A stretch of DNA of 42,649 bases. Source: a virus. The notes under the pieces were generated by a model. It was not told the origin of the DNA, searched no databases, and worked only from the letters and a program-made list of their open reading frames with translations. Of the stretch, positions 8,513-17,595 are shown in pieces. Positions within the stretch are counted from its first letter, which is position 1; every line of letters starts with the position of its first letter. The translations under genes were made by a program, and so were the position numbers. The stretch covers positions 1-42,649 of the IMG/VR virus record IMGVR_UViG_3300020473_000052. One strand, written 5' to 3'.

Positions 8513-8708
8513 TTTTATTATTAACTAACTGTTGCAATAAAGATTTGATCTCATCAATATCTTTTTTCATCTCATCAAGTTCTGCTTTCTGATCAGCACT
8601 TCTAGTTTTTTTAGTGTTGTATTGGGCATATCCCTTTGAATCATAATTTAAAATCGCACCTGTTTCTGGATCACGAAACAGATTTTTATGTCCTTCAACT
8701 GGTATCAT
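8508..8708 (-). CDS. small conserved virion-cluster protein (MIPVEGH)
   Basis: 66 residues, opening MIPVEGHKNLFRDPETGAIL. The first 35 residues look like a compact beta motif; the last 28 (KAELDEMKKDIDEIKSLLQQ) form a short coiled coil. I associate similar small proteins with the same position in other T4-like cyanophages, but I know no assigned function. Its ATG overlaps the TGA of the upstream 57-residue ORF by four bases (ATGA), a sign of translational coupling. Confidence 0.78.
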   Translation of the reverse strand: MIPVEGHKNLFRDPETGAILNYDSKGYAQYNTKKTRSADQKAELDEMKKDIDEIKSLLQQLVNNKI

Positions 8709-8878
8709 GTTACTTTTGATTTTGATTTTGCTTGTACTTTTTTAAATAATCTTAAAAATGCAGGATAAACAAATTTACCATCCTTCACTCCACCCATTTT
8801 CATAGTTTTGAAAGGATGTAACCTTTCAATACTATTCTTTGCGTCTAATTCAGTTATGAATTGCTTAAATGTTTTCAT
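8705..8878 (-). CDS. 57-residue protein with capsid-targeting-like N-terminus
   Basis: A short ORF of 57 residues. It opens MKTFKQFITELDAKNSIE, the closest match in this window to the T4 capsid-targeting sequence MKTYQEFIAEA, including an I-x-E site after which the T4 prohead protease gp21 would cut. The remainder is basic and aromatic (LHPFKTMKMGGVKDG, FLRLFKKVQAKSKSKVT). It begins one base after the upstream gene's stop and overlaps the next gene by four bases (ATGA), so it fits the operon exactly. A head-internal location is inferred from the N-terminus only. Confidence 0.75.
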   Translation of the reverse strand: MKTFKQFITELDAKNSIERLHPFKTMKMGGVKDGKFVYPAFLRLFKKVQAKSKSKVT

Positions 8879-8879
8879 A

Positions 8880-9389
8880 TTAACTCGCTATTCTACCACT
8901 TGCTAATCTAAGTTTACCAGCAGCAGTTTTAGCAGGACCCTTTACTTTAGAAGGAGTGGTTGTGTTAGTCTTAGTATTTGTATTTGTATTGGTCTTAGTA
9001 TTAGTCTTATTATTTGCTTTAGCAGTATCTCCTCCCAATCCAAGCATTTTAGCTCCTGTATCCCATACTTTTCCATATGCTCTACTAAAGGCATTATCTG
9101 TTCCGTGCCTTGTAAGACTATGACCTACTGAACCTGCTTGTGCTAATCTTTTTCCAGCACCCAATGTTTTAAGACCTCTGAATACCCTACCAGCTGGTAT
9201 TGCACCAACAACATCAAGTCCTGCTTTTCCCCATTTACCTTTTCTAGCATTGTTTATTGCTGAACCAGCAGAATACGCTGTCAATGCTGCACTACCAAAC
9301 TTAACTAGTGCTGGTATTGCTGCTGCTAAAGGCAATGCTTCATCAAGTTTTTGCTTTGACTCTTCGTTAAATTGTCTAAAAGTTTTCAT
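8880..9389 (-). CDS. glycine-rich, hydrophobic protein with capsid-targeting-like N-terminus
   Basis: 169 residues. It starts MKTFRQFNEESKQKLDEAL, again like the T4 capsid-targeting peptide. Residues about 19-65 are hydrophobic and small-residue rich (LPLAAAIPALVKFGSAALTA, then ARKGKWGKAGLDVVGAIPAG), which could be one or two membrane-active helices. Residues about 126-145 are a low-complexity K-T-N-T repeat, and the C-terminus is basic (KVKGPAKTAAGKLRLASGR). Start overlaps the upstream TGA (ATGA). Possible roles: an internal head protein injected with DNA, perhaps acting on a membrane. This is inference from composition; no family recognised. Confidence 0.75.
   Translation of the reverse strand: MKTFRQFNEESKQKLDEALPLAAAIPALVKFGSAALTAYSAGSAINNARKGKWGKAGLDVVGAIPAGRVFRGLKTLGAGKRLAQAGSVGHSLTRHGTDNAFSRAYGKVWDTGAKMLGLGGDTAKANNKTNTKTNTNTNTKTNTTTPSKVKGPAKTAAGKLRLASGRIAS
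8955..9014 (-). repeat. low-complexity KTNT coding repeat
   Basis: Inside the 169-residue protein, a run of Lys/Asn/Thr codons gives short tandem repeats of the type KTNTNT. Such tracts usually change length by slippage, so this region is probably variable between close relatives. Confidence 0.75.
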
Positions 9390-9895
9390 GAGTAGTGGAA
9401 ATCCCTATCTTTTTTCTTGTCTTTTAATTTAGAACCTCTCTGGCGTTTTTCACCAGTTTCCCCATAACCATCTGGATGTTTACCTGCTTTTGCCTTTCCT
9501 ATATCATCAGGTTTTCTTCCACTCTTATCAGTGTAGTGCAATTTAGCACTCTTACCTGCTTTTTTAGTAATAATAGACTCCTGACCATATTTATTACCAA
9601 ACTTCCTCATAGTCTTGCCAAACTTTCGTTTTGACATTCCTTCTGGTCTTGTTGTATGGTAAGAAACTTCACGAGCATCAGAACCATCATCATACTTATA
9701 CTTACCAGTAGATTTTTTAAATCCAATACCTTTTCTTCTTAAATCACTTTCAAGTTTTTTTCTTTTTTTGCGATTTTCACTCTCATCATCTCCACGATCT
9801 GGAGATATATGTCCAGTATCATGGGTTTCTGATTTACTAAGTGATCTTGATAAACCACCCTCACATAATATTAAAAATTCTTGAAAAGTTATCAT
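9386..9895 (-). CDS. highly basic protein with degenerate capsid-targeting-like N-terminus
   Basis: 169 residues starting MITFQEFLILCEGG, a more divergent version of the M-K-T-F-x-x-F pattern, with a possible L-C-E cleavage site. The rest is extremely charged: ENRKKRKKLESDLRRKG, GMSKRKFGKTMRKFGNKYG, and a lysine/arginine-rich C-terminus ending KDRDFHYS. There are no clear folded-domain motifs. The basic composition fits binding to packaged DNA in the head, as for T4 internal proteins. Its ATG... TAATG overlap with the upstream 2564-residue gene, and ATGA overlap with the next, make it part of the same coupled block. Function is inferred. Confidence 0.75.
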   Translation of the reverse strand: MITFQEFLILCEGGLSRSLSKSETHDTGHISPDRGDDESENRKKRKKLESDLRRKGIGFKKSTGKYKYDDGSDAREVSYHTTRPEGMSKRKFGKTMRKFGNKYGQESIITKKAGKSAKLHYTDKSGRKPDDIGKAKAGKHPDGYGETGEKRQRGSKLKDKKKDRDFHYS

Positions 9896-12800
9896 TACGC
9901 TAAGGCAATTGCTCTAAAGTCTTTTAATCTAACAGGAACACATTCGTTAGTAGATGCCATTACTATCTTAATAGTAAATCCACTAAATTGTTCTAAATTA
10001 TCTATACTGAATTGATATTCTGAGAAATCATTCAATCCATTTGGTTTAACATAAGCATCTGGTCTACCATCACTCATATTTGGATCAATAATTTCATCAC
10101 CAAAACCATCACCATCAGTATCAATTAGATTGTTATATCCAGGGAATGGTCTATATGATTGAGATACTTCAGTTGAATCTGCAGTAAACAATCTATAATA
10201 TGCTCTGAAATCTGCTTCTGGTTGACGATTAGCACCAACTAAAACTTTTATTGAAGTTGCAGGTTGTTTAAGATTAACTCTGTTAGAAACGAATATTGAT
10301 CCATGACGATCACCATTTAATTCCGTAGTTCCAACATCAGATGAGTATCCATCCTGTCCAACTGGATTGTTAATCTTATTTCTACCTAAAATAAAGTTTG
10401 CATTTTTAATATCCAATATTGGAGATAAATTCTTATCTGTTGAAGTCATATCAACTTTTAAAGTCAAAGATTTATTCTTAGGTAAAGTTTCTAATCTTTG
10501 AGACTCATTAACTTTAGATGCAACTAATCTAGGTGTTGGGAAGAATGTTGTTTCGTTCAAAATAGTTGGTTCAAATCCCTGATCAATGAATGATACTTCA
10601 TTTCCATCAGCACTTGTTCCACTTACTGTTCTGACAGAAGCACTTGCACGAGTTCCTTTTCCAGGTGTAACAATATTAAATTGTGGTGATAATGTACTAA
10701 ACTGATGATTTTGAGAAACATCTACGGTTAATCCACCTATTGCTTTCTCATCAGTAAAGCATAACATATTCTTACCACTAACTCTATCACTTGTTCCTCT
10801 ATCAATTTCTAAGTAATAATTGTCTATATTAGATGAAGATTTTAGAGTTGTATTTGTAGGTAAATTAAATGTAGTATTAATACCTGCTAATGGGAATCCA
10901 TTTATTTCATATGGTTGAATCTTTGTATCTTCTGGATGTTCAACTGCGGAAGAACCTTCAATTCCTCTAGTAATATTAAGTTGACCTTCCCCAATAACAT
11001 ATCCAACAACCTCCGATCCTAATAAAGCTTCTCCCCTATCAGTAGTAACTCCAGCAAATCTAGCAAATGATGATGTACTTGCAACTGATACAAGAGTTGC
11101 ATCTTTTGCCAAATCTGATTTTGTTAATGTAGATATAGTGTCTGGTTCTATACCTTTAATACTAACAATATTGTTTGCACCGTGATGTGCGTGATTAGGT
11201 TGAATTACTTCTATAACATTACCAGCATTAATATCACTTGTAGGAACTGAATCTGATGCTGCAGTTACACCAGTAAGAACGGTTCTAGTATCATTATTTG
11301 AATTTCCATAATGTACTATAGTTTCACCAGTAATGAAATTCTCACCCTGAACATCTGTTAGATATAGAGTGTCTGGTTTTGCTACTACATCATCAACAGT
11401 GAATTTTGCACCGATACCAGTTGTATACTTACTATCAGTTTCATCTATAGTAAGAACATCACCAACAGAGTATCCTGTACCAGCATTACCAGAAGAAGCA
11501 TCAATACCAGTAATTACTCCATCAGTTAATGTTAGTGTTGCGGTAATACCACTACCACCACCAGTTAATGTCTTTAACTTAACACCATTTAAATTACTAA
11601 ATGCATATCCAGATCCTCCATTAATAAGAGTAACTGCGTCAACACCAAGTGCAAGAGGAGCAGATACTTTTTCAACAATACCTGTAATACTATCATCCTC
11701 TCTATCACCAACAGCACCAGTACTAATCTTTCTTCCAACTCCAACAAAAGCTTCTTGACCTGCAGTGTATGATGCACCTGGCCAATTTAATTCAAGTTTT
11801 AATTTTCTTGGAAGTGTTCTAATAGGATTATCTGATAATATCTGAGTATTTTCGTTACCTGCCTCAACTGGAGTATTATAAAATGTAACTGTACCAGAAG
11901 GAACAAATGCTGCTTTGTAAAGAGTAAATGTTAGGTCTTGATACTGACTTGGAGTCCAGATACTTCCATTTTGAGATTTAAATAGACTTCCACCAATATA
12001 TTGCTTAGTAACAACAACACTTTCAACATCAGGTAAATTGGATGTTTTAACAGTCTTTTTGCCCATTGTTGCACACCACATCTCATATAGATCAGATCCT
12101 GGTGATAAGAATACTAGAGCATATTCTTTACCTCCTTCCAAATAAACTGGAGATGGGAATTTAATTCTAGTAGCAATAGAAGCATCATCTGAAGTTACTA
12201 TATCATTAGGATTAATTGATACTTGAGCATAATCTTGCACAAGCCAAGTTGTTGGTGTTCCTAATTCTACAGTTCTAAGTTCTACAAATACTTTAGCATT
12301 TGGATCCTTCTTAGCAAAGTAAACATCAAATGATGTCAAGAATGCACCAGATTCATCAACAGTAAATGACTGTGCTAGAGGATCTCTATAAGGTGCTTCT
12401 ATTCTTTCAGTATCAGATTCGCTATTAACACTAATACTAGTATTGATTTCATTTGGTCTCTGTGCAGGTGCTGGTGGATTTCTAACACCAACAGTATTTG
12501 TTACTTGAGTTAGAATAGTTCCAGTAGCATGATAACTTGCAGAAGCATCACTAGCTAATGCAGTGCTTCCTGGAAGCACAGTTGTTCCTACAGGAGCAGC
12601 AGTTAATCTAAAAGTCTTTGTTCCAGTTCTAAACAATGTTGCTGGTCTTGGATTTACATTTGCATTTCTAAAATGCATTGCACCTAAACAATCCCCCCAA
12701 TTATCAGAGAATAATCCAGCATTTGTTACTTCTGCTGATGCACCACTAGTTTCACCCACAAGAATACATCCTTCAGTTATATACCCATATAAGTTTGATC

Positions 12801-15800
12801 TATTAGCAAGTTCATTTACATCACAATTAAATAATTTAGATGTAGCAGAATATGAATTTGATGGTGCTGGTCTTGTACTGTCGAATATATCTACCATATA
12901 TGTTTCAGTTGTTCCACCAACAACACTTGTTCCACTTGAAGTTAAGGAAGTATTAACTTGCTCAGATGCAGCTGCTTGTACTGTTCCAGATGCTAATAGT
13001 GCGGCTGCTCCCATTTCAGTAGCATCCTTCAAATGTGGTATCTGTCCACTAGCATTAGCATCTCCAGAACTTACTGTAGCTGGATCATAAGTTTCAAATG
13101 GGATTACAATAGGAAGTCTAATAACACTAGCATCACCATACTTATGATTAGGTGGTAATGCCATAACTTGACCTATTTCTACATCTCCTTTCAATATTTT
13201 AACTGTTTCATAAACTTGGAAAGATCCAGATTTCATAGAAATCTCTGTTACTTTAGGTGTTATATCAGGAGATTGACTATCAAGATATGCATAATGCCTT
13301 GTACTTGGTTTCAATCCATTTGCACTAAATGCAACATTTCTAGTACGCATAAATGGATCACTTTGACCACTTATTTTAATACTTTCAACATAATCAAACT
13401 CTCTACCTGCATTCTCTAATGTATTAGTGAATGAAGTTTCTACAGTTCTTGTTGTAGTTGTTGTTCTAGTTGTAGTAATGTCTCTATGATTACCTTCAAA
13501 TATATCTTGATCCGCTTCAATATCTTCCTCAGTTACTGTTACATCAGTATTTGATGTACTCGTATCAGAAACAATATTTTGATGTTCAGCCCAAGTTGCA
13601 CCTGTAGATTCTATTCTATGAGTTCCCTCAACATAGATTGTTCTAGTCCAATTATCTGATGGTGGATCAAGAATAATACCACCAACATATACTATAACTT
13701 CAAATGGATTAATATTTTCAACATCAGATGCTTGTGGTTGTTCAATCCAAGTTACTTCATTATAATTTAATGTTAATATATCTCCAGTTTTTTTACAATT
13801 AGAATCTAAAAGTTTTAAATTAGATGAAATATCTACAACATTTTGATCTACAGAAGGATCAAATGCCAATTCAGCAGGAAGTGACCAAAAATCAACAGCA
13901 CTGATTAATTCTTTATTGACAACATCAACTTCACATCTAGATCCTTGCTCACGATTGAAGTTAATAAAATCTCTATTTTTGAAATCATTTACAACAAATC
14001 CAGTCTTGAATCTATCTAATCCATCAGCATCAGTAACTGATAGTGATTTAGTATCTAATTCAAGAGCAGTAAGAGAAGTCATTACTTCTAAATTAGAAAC
14101 TCTTTTTTCAATTTTACCAATATCTCTCATGGTAAATCTTCTATTATCATATAACTTGATCTTAGGCTCAGTTATTGGATCATAGAGATATGGTGGAAGT
14201 GTAATTTGAGCAACTTCCATAGAATCACCAACCTCAGTAGGTGGTGCTGGATCTTCAGCAGAAACTCCTTTAATAAGTTTTACTTGTTCAAACTTATTAA
14301 TTACTAGTTTATCAATTCTTGGTAGATAATAAGTATATCCAACAATTGATGCTTCATCTGGAGCAACAACATATCTGGTTGTCGTTTCAAAACTTCTTGA
14401 TGAAAATGCAAATGGAGATGCATTAGTTGTTGATGGATCAAATTCATTAACTCTTGGTCTGAAATCAAGAATATCAGTAGTTCTAGTTCTTCCTATACTT
14501 GGCACATCATTAGTGTACCTATCTTTATTATATGAATTTGCAGTAAATAAATCACCATTATTTCCGCTTTGAACTTTATACTTATCAAATATAATAAGTA
14601 ATCTCTTAGAAGGAGCACCTGCATTTGCCCTTCTAACTATCTTAGAATAATCAGAATACTGTTTCTTATGTCCCTTATCTAATCTATAATTAGATGTTCT
14701 ATTCACATAGTTTCCAGCAATTACTTTTTGAATATTTGCCTCTATATTGGACTCTTTAAAATTAACTGTTTCACCAGGTGAAAATGTATCTCCATTAAGA
14801 TATACAAAATCAATCGTATTAGTAGCAGGTCTATTTACAATCTGACCTATCGCTCTACTCTTCTTACCAATAATCTTTTCACCAACAATTGAATTTGTAT
14901 TCAATGCCAATCCTTCTACAAATGTTAATGAGTCTAAACTTGCAATATTTGCATCTTTGGACTCATAAACTGCTAAGATCTTTACTACATCAGGAACATT
15001 TAATGATATTTCCTTATCTTCAACTCTTAAACCATAAAACTTACTTTGAGTTAGTTGTGCATTAGTTGACACACCTACAGTTCTTGTTACTTCTACTTTA
15101 CTACTTCTAATATAATCTTTAGATTTACTCTTAAGACCTATTTTCTTTAATGTTGTGTTAATAGTTACATTTGCACTATTTCTAGAAAGACCTGTAAATA
15201 CTAAATCATTACCATCATTAGTAATAGTAACTTTATCTGAACTTAATTTCTCTGGTACTCCATCAACATCATAAACAACAGAATATCTTTCTTGATCAAA
15301 TGTCTCAAAGAAAGCACTAGTAATACCAATTGCACCACCATCTGAAGATCCATCTAAAGCATCTTGAGTTGTTAATGTTATACTACCACTAGCAGATGTT
15401 GATTTTCCTGTTATCTGACGAGATATTGATAATGTTGAGTTTGATAAATCTACCGTAGAAACATTTTTCTTAGGTAATTTAGCATATAATCCAGAATTAT
15501 TGAAATTTAGAATTTTGGGTGATTTAACACGGAATATTGCTGAAGTTGTTACTCCAGACACAACTTCACCATTTATTAAACCAGTTACAATACCAACTGG
15601 TTGAAGTCCTAGTGAACCACCATCAGGAGCTATTGAATTTACTCTATTATATGTTGGAAATTTAACACCATCAGTATTTGTTGAATATCCAACGATAGAA
15701 TCAGTTTTTAACCCAACTTGACCAGCAAATCTTCTATTTGCTACTGTAGCAGATCCATTATCTCCAGTCGAATCTCCAACAATTACTAAGTTATCAAAAG

Positions 15801-17589
15801 CAGAGAAATTTGGTAGAATCCTATCATATAGAACAGAATCAGCAGCAAATGGGGTTAATAGTTTATTACTTGAAAGTGTCTTAGCATCTTGATATACAGA
15901 TTTAATATCATCAGTAGTATAAGATGTAACTTTAATTACTGAAGAATTAGAAGCTATATCTTGCTCATTAAATCTTAACTGTTCTCCTTGAATAAATGTT
16001 CCAGATGTTTGTGACAATACTAACTCATTTGCATTTGTCGCAGCAACATATCCAGTAGCACCACTACTTAAACCACGAATATATGTTGATGCTGGTGCAA
16101 TATTAGTAATTGTACCTGGATTACTTATTTCAAGATAAGTATAAGTTTGTATATCATACAAATATAAATCCCACTGAGTTGCTGCATCACTGTAAGAATC
16201 ATCAGTAAGACCATACCAATAAACACGAGCCTCACCAACTTTTGCACCTAATTCATCAGTAGTTTGACTTTTTGCTTCAATTGCTCTTATTCTTCTACTA
16301 TAAAGATGAATAACATTAGCACCACCACTCTCAGCAGAACCAATATTAATATAAGGAGATCCTTGAGCGTTATTTACTTTCAATAAACTACCCATTGCAA
16401 ATGGGATAGGTGATCTTTTAACACTCTTCGTATCTCTTGGTTTATCTACATCTAAAACAGTTGTTCCTGGTAGATTTACATCAAAACCTCTAACATATGC
16501 TGTGCCTGGTGACAGCTTAACACACATTGTGTCTTCTGAAGGATCATTACCTTCATCAGTTTTTTGACCTTCTACATATAATCCATCAGAACCAATCTCA
16601 TCATTCAATGAATTTTGAATATTTACTCTAAATGGATTTACTGCATAGTTACCAGATTCATCATATGTTCTTTTAGCAAAATATTTTTTAATCTCTGAAT
16701 ATACAGACTTATCCTCTAATTTCTTTATTTCACCATCTCGTACTCTTACTAACTCTACGAAATTAGTATCATTATAATCTAATAGTGCTTTTTTAGTTAA
16801 TTTAACAGATATTTTAAATCTATCTGCACCTGGTGCAGCAAAATTAGTAAATCCCTTAGCATTATCATTTAAAGAAGGTTCATCATTTGCATTAATAACT
16901 TGTTCTAATACTTCAAACCCAACCCTATATGATGGTTTATTATTATATGGTTCTAAAACAACAAGAGATTTATTTACATCTACAAATGTACCTCTTATAA
17001 AATATACACCTTTATCAACACCAACAGCAGATCCAATAGCAGTTGCATCTTCAGATACCAATGTTAAGACAGATTCTCCTGCATTTAATGTAGTATTTCC
17101 ATAAGTAATATTTTCTTCAAGTGTCAATATTTCTTTATTGGGAAATGCTTGACTTTCTTTACTATCTCCAGAAGATTTGTATTTAACAAATATAGTAATA
17201 TCATCAACACCTTCGGATGGTGGAAGAATATAATTTTTAATAGTTCCTACTATTTGGGAGTTTTGTCCACGAACTAAAGTTCCCTTACCATCATTATTAT
17301 TAATGATTGCATCAAGATATACAGTAACATCAATACCTAAATGATCTGGATTTATTTTTACTGCAAAATATGTACTATCATAGGTTACTCCACCAGGAAT
17401 AACCATTGAACCTTCTTTAAAAATATGACTTCCAAACGATTCTAATTGGTTTTGCAATATTGATTGCAAACCTGTTAATTCTCTTGCTTGAACTGGATAT
17501 CCAGGTTTAAACAGTACCTTATAAAAGTTATCTGCCTTATCAAAATCATCATAATAAGGACTTATATTTAAGTTAGTCTTTTGTGGCAT
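9895..17589 (-). CDS. 2564-residue DUF4815-type virion structural protein
   Basis: Very large virion protein in the slot where T4 has baseplate proteins gp9-gp10. The N-terminus (LNISPYYDDFDKADNFYKVL, then FKPGYPVQARELTGLQSILQ) is the recognisable DUF4815 region. Later features: TRTTDILDFRPRVNEF near residue 1035; a DPLAQSFTVDESGAFLTSFD block at about 1738 running to GTVTFYN near 1900, which I remember as a conserved cyanophage structural segment; GxGY-type repeats near 1990-2050 (GGSGYAFSNLNGV, GTGYSVGDVLTI); and an ITRG...A-x-H motif near 2220. The C-terminus ends LKDFRAIALA. A thread of Thr-rich repeats (TTTRTTTTTRT) occurs near residue 1380. Likely a baseplate or peripheral fibre-anchoring component; identity with gp9 or gp10 cannot be shown from sequence. 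Confidence 0.88.
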   Translation of the reverse strand: MPQKTNLNISPYYDDFDKADNFYKVLFKPGYPVQARELTGLQSILQNQLESFGSHIFKEGSMVIPGGVTYDSTYFAVKINPDHLGIDVTVYLDAIINNNDGKGTLVRGQNSQIVGTIKNYILPPSEGVDDITIFVKYKSSGDSKESQAFPNKEILTLEENITYGNTTLNAGESVLTLVSEDATAIGSAVGVDKGVYFIRGTFVDVNKSLVVLEPYNNKPSYRVGFEVLEQVINANDEPSLNDNAKGFTNFAAPGADRFKISVKLTKKALLDYNDTNFVELVRVRDGEIKKLEDKSVYSEIKKYFAKRTYDESGNYAVNPFRVNIQNSLNDEIGSDGLYVEGQKTDEGNDPSEDTMCVKLSPGTAYVRGFDVNLPGTTVLDVDKPRDTKSVKRSPIPFAMGSLLKVNNAQGSPYINIGSAESGGANVIHLYSRRIRAIEAKSQTTDELGAKVGEARVYWYGLTDDSYSDAATQWDLYLYDIQTYTYLEISNPGTITNIAPASTYIRGLSSGATGYVAATNANELVLSQTSGTFIQGEQLRFNEQDIASNSSVIKVTSYTTDDIKSVYQDAKTLSSNKLLTPFAADSVLYDRILPNFSAFDNLVIVGDSTGDNGSATVANRRFAGQVGLKTDSIVGYSTNTDGVKFPTYNRVNSIAPDGGSLGLQPVGIVTGLINGEVVSGVTTSAIFRVKSPKILNFNNSGLYAKLPKKNVSTVDLSNSTLSISRQITGKSTSASGSITLTTQDALDGSSDGGAIGITSAFFETFDQERYSVVYDVDGVPEKLSSDKVTITNDGNDLVFTGLSRNSANVTINTTLKKIGLKSKSKDYIRSSKVEVTRTVGVSTNAQLTQSKFYGLRVEDKEISLNVPDVVKILAVYESKDANIASLDSLTFVEGLALNTNSIVGEKIIGKKSRAIGQIVNRPATNTIDFVYLNGDTFSPGETVNFKESNIEANIQKVIAGNYVNRTSNYRLDKGHKKQYSDYSKIVRRANAGAPSKRLLIIFDKYKVQSGNNGDLFTANSYNKDRYTNDVPSIGRTRTTDILDFRPRVNEFDPSTTNASPFAFSSRSFETTTRYVVAPDEASIVGYTYYLPRIDKLVINKFEQVKLIKGVSAEDPAPPTEVGDSMEVAQITLPPYLYDPITEPKIKLYDNRRFTMRDIGKIEKRVSNLEVMTSLTALELDTKSLSVTDADGLDRFKTGFVVNDFKNRDFINFNREQGSRCEVDVVNKELISAVDFWSLPAELAFDPSVDQNVVDISSNLKLLDSNCKKTGDILTLNYNEVTWIEQPQASDVENINPFEVIVYVGGIILDPPSDNWTRTIYVEGTHRIESTGATWAEHQNIVSDTSTSNTDVTVTEEDIEADQDIFEGNHRDITTTRTTTTTRTVETSFTNTLENAGREFDYVESIKISGQSDPFMRTRNVAFSANGLKPSTRHYAYLDSQSPDITPKVTEISMKSGSFQVYETVKILKGDVEIGQVMALPPNHKYGDASVIRLPIVIPFETYDPATVSSGDANASGQIPHLKDATEMGAAALLASGTVQAAASEQVNTSLTSSGTSVVGGTTETYMVDIFDSTRPAPSNSYSATSKLFNCDVNELANRSNLYGYITEGCILVGETSGASAEVTNAGLFSDNWGDCLGAMHFRNANVNPRPATLFRTGTKTFRLTAAPVGTTVLPGSTALASDASASYHATGTILTQVTNTVGVRNPPAPAQRPNEINTSISVNSESDTERIEAPYRDPLAQSFTVDESGAFLTSFDVYFAKKDPNAKVFVELRTVELGTPTTWLVQDYAQVSINPNDIVTSDDASIATRIKFPSPVYLEGGKEYALVFLSPGSDLYEMWCATMGKKTVKTSNLPDVESVVVTKQYIGGSLFKSQNGSIWTPSQYQDLTFTLYKAAFVPSGTVTFYNTPVEAGNENTQILSDNPIRTLPRKLKLELNWPGASYTAGQEAFVGVGRKISTGAVGDREDDSITGIVEKVSAPLALGVDAVTLINGGSGYAFSNLNGVKLKTLTGGGSGITATLTLTDGVITGIDASSGNAGTGYSVGDVLTIDETDSKYTTGIGAKFTVDDVVAKPDTLYLTDVQGENFITGETIVHYGNSNNDTRTVLTGVTAASDSVPTSDINAGNVIEVIQPNHAHHGANNIVSIKGIEPDTISTLTKSDLAKDATLVSVASTSSFARFAGVTTDRGEALLGSEVVGYVIGEGQLNITRGIEGSSAVEHPEDTKIQPYEINGFPLAGINTTFNLPTNTTLKSSSNIDNYYLEIDRGTSDRVSGKNMLCFTDEKAIGGLTVDVSQNHQFSTLSPQFNIVTPGKGTRASASVRTVSGTSADGNEVSFIDQGFEPTILNETTFFPTPRLVASKVNESQRLETLPKNKSLTLKVDMTSTDKNLSPILDIKNANFILGRNKINNPVGQDGYSSDVGTTELNGDRHGSIFVSNRVNLKQPATSIKVLVGANRQPEADFRAYYRLFTADSTEVSQSYRPFPGYNNLIDTDGDGFGDEIIDPNMSDGRPDAYVKPNGLNDFSEYQFSIDNLEQFSGFTIKIVMASTNECVPVRLKDFRAIALA

Positions 17590-17595
17590 TTTTCT

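Noticed and set aside
12563-13090. 175-residue plus-strand ORF
   Set aside because: It lies fully opposite the 2564-residue structural gene, its sequence has no recognisable motif and no promoter or ribosome site supports it. The same holds for plus-strand frames at 11369-11758, 19982-20305 and 5575-5838.
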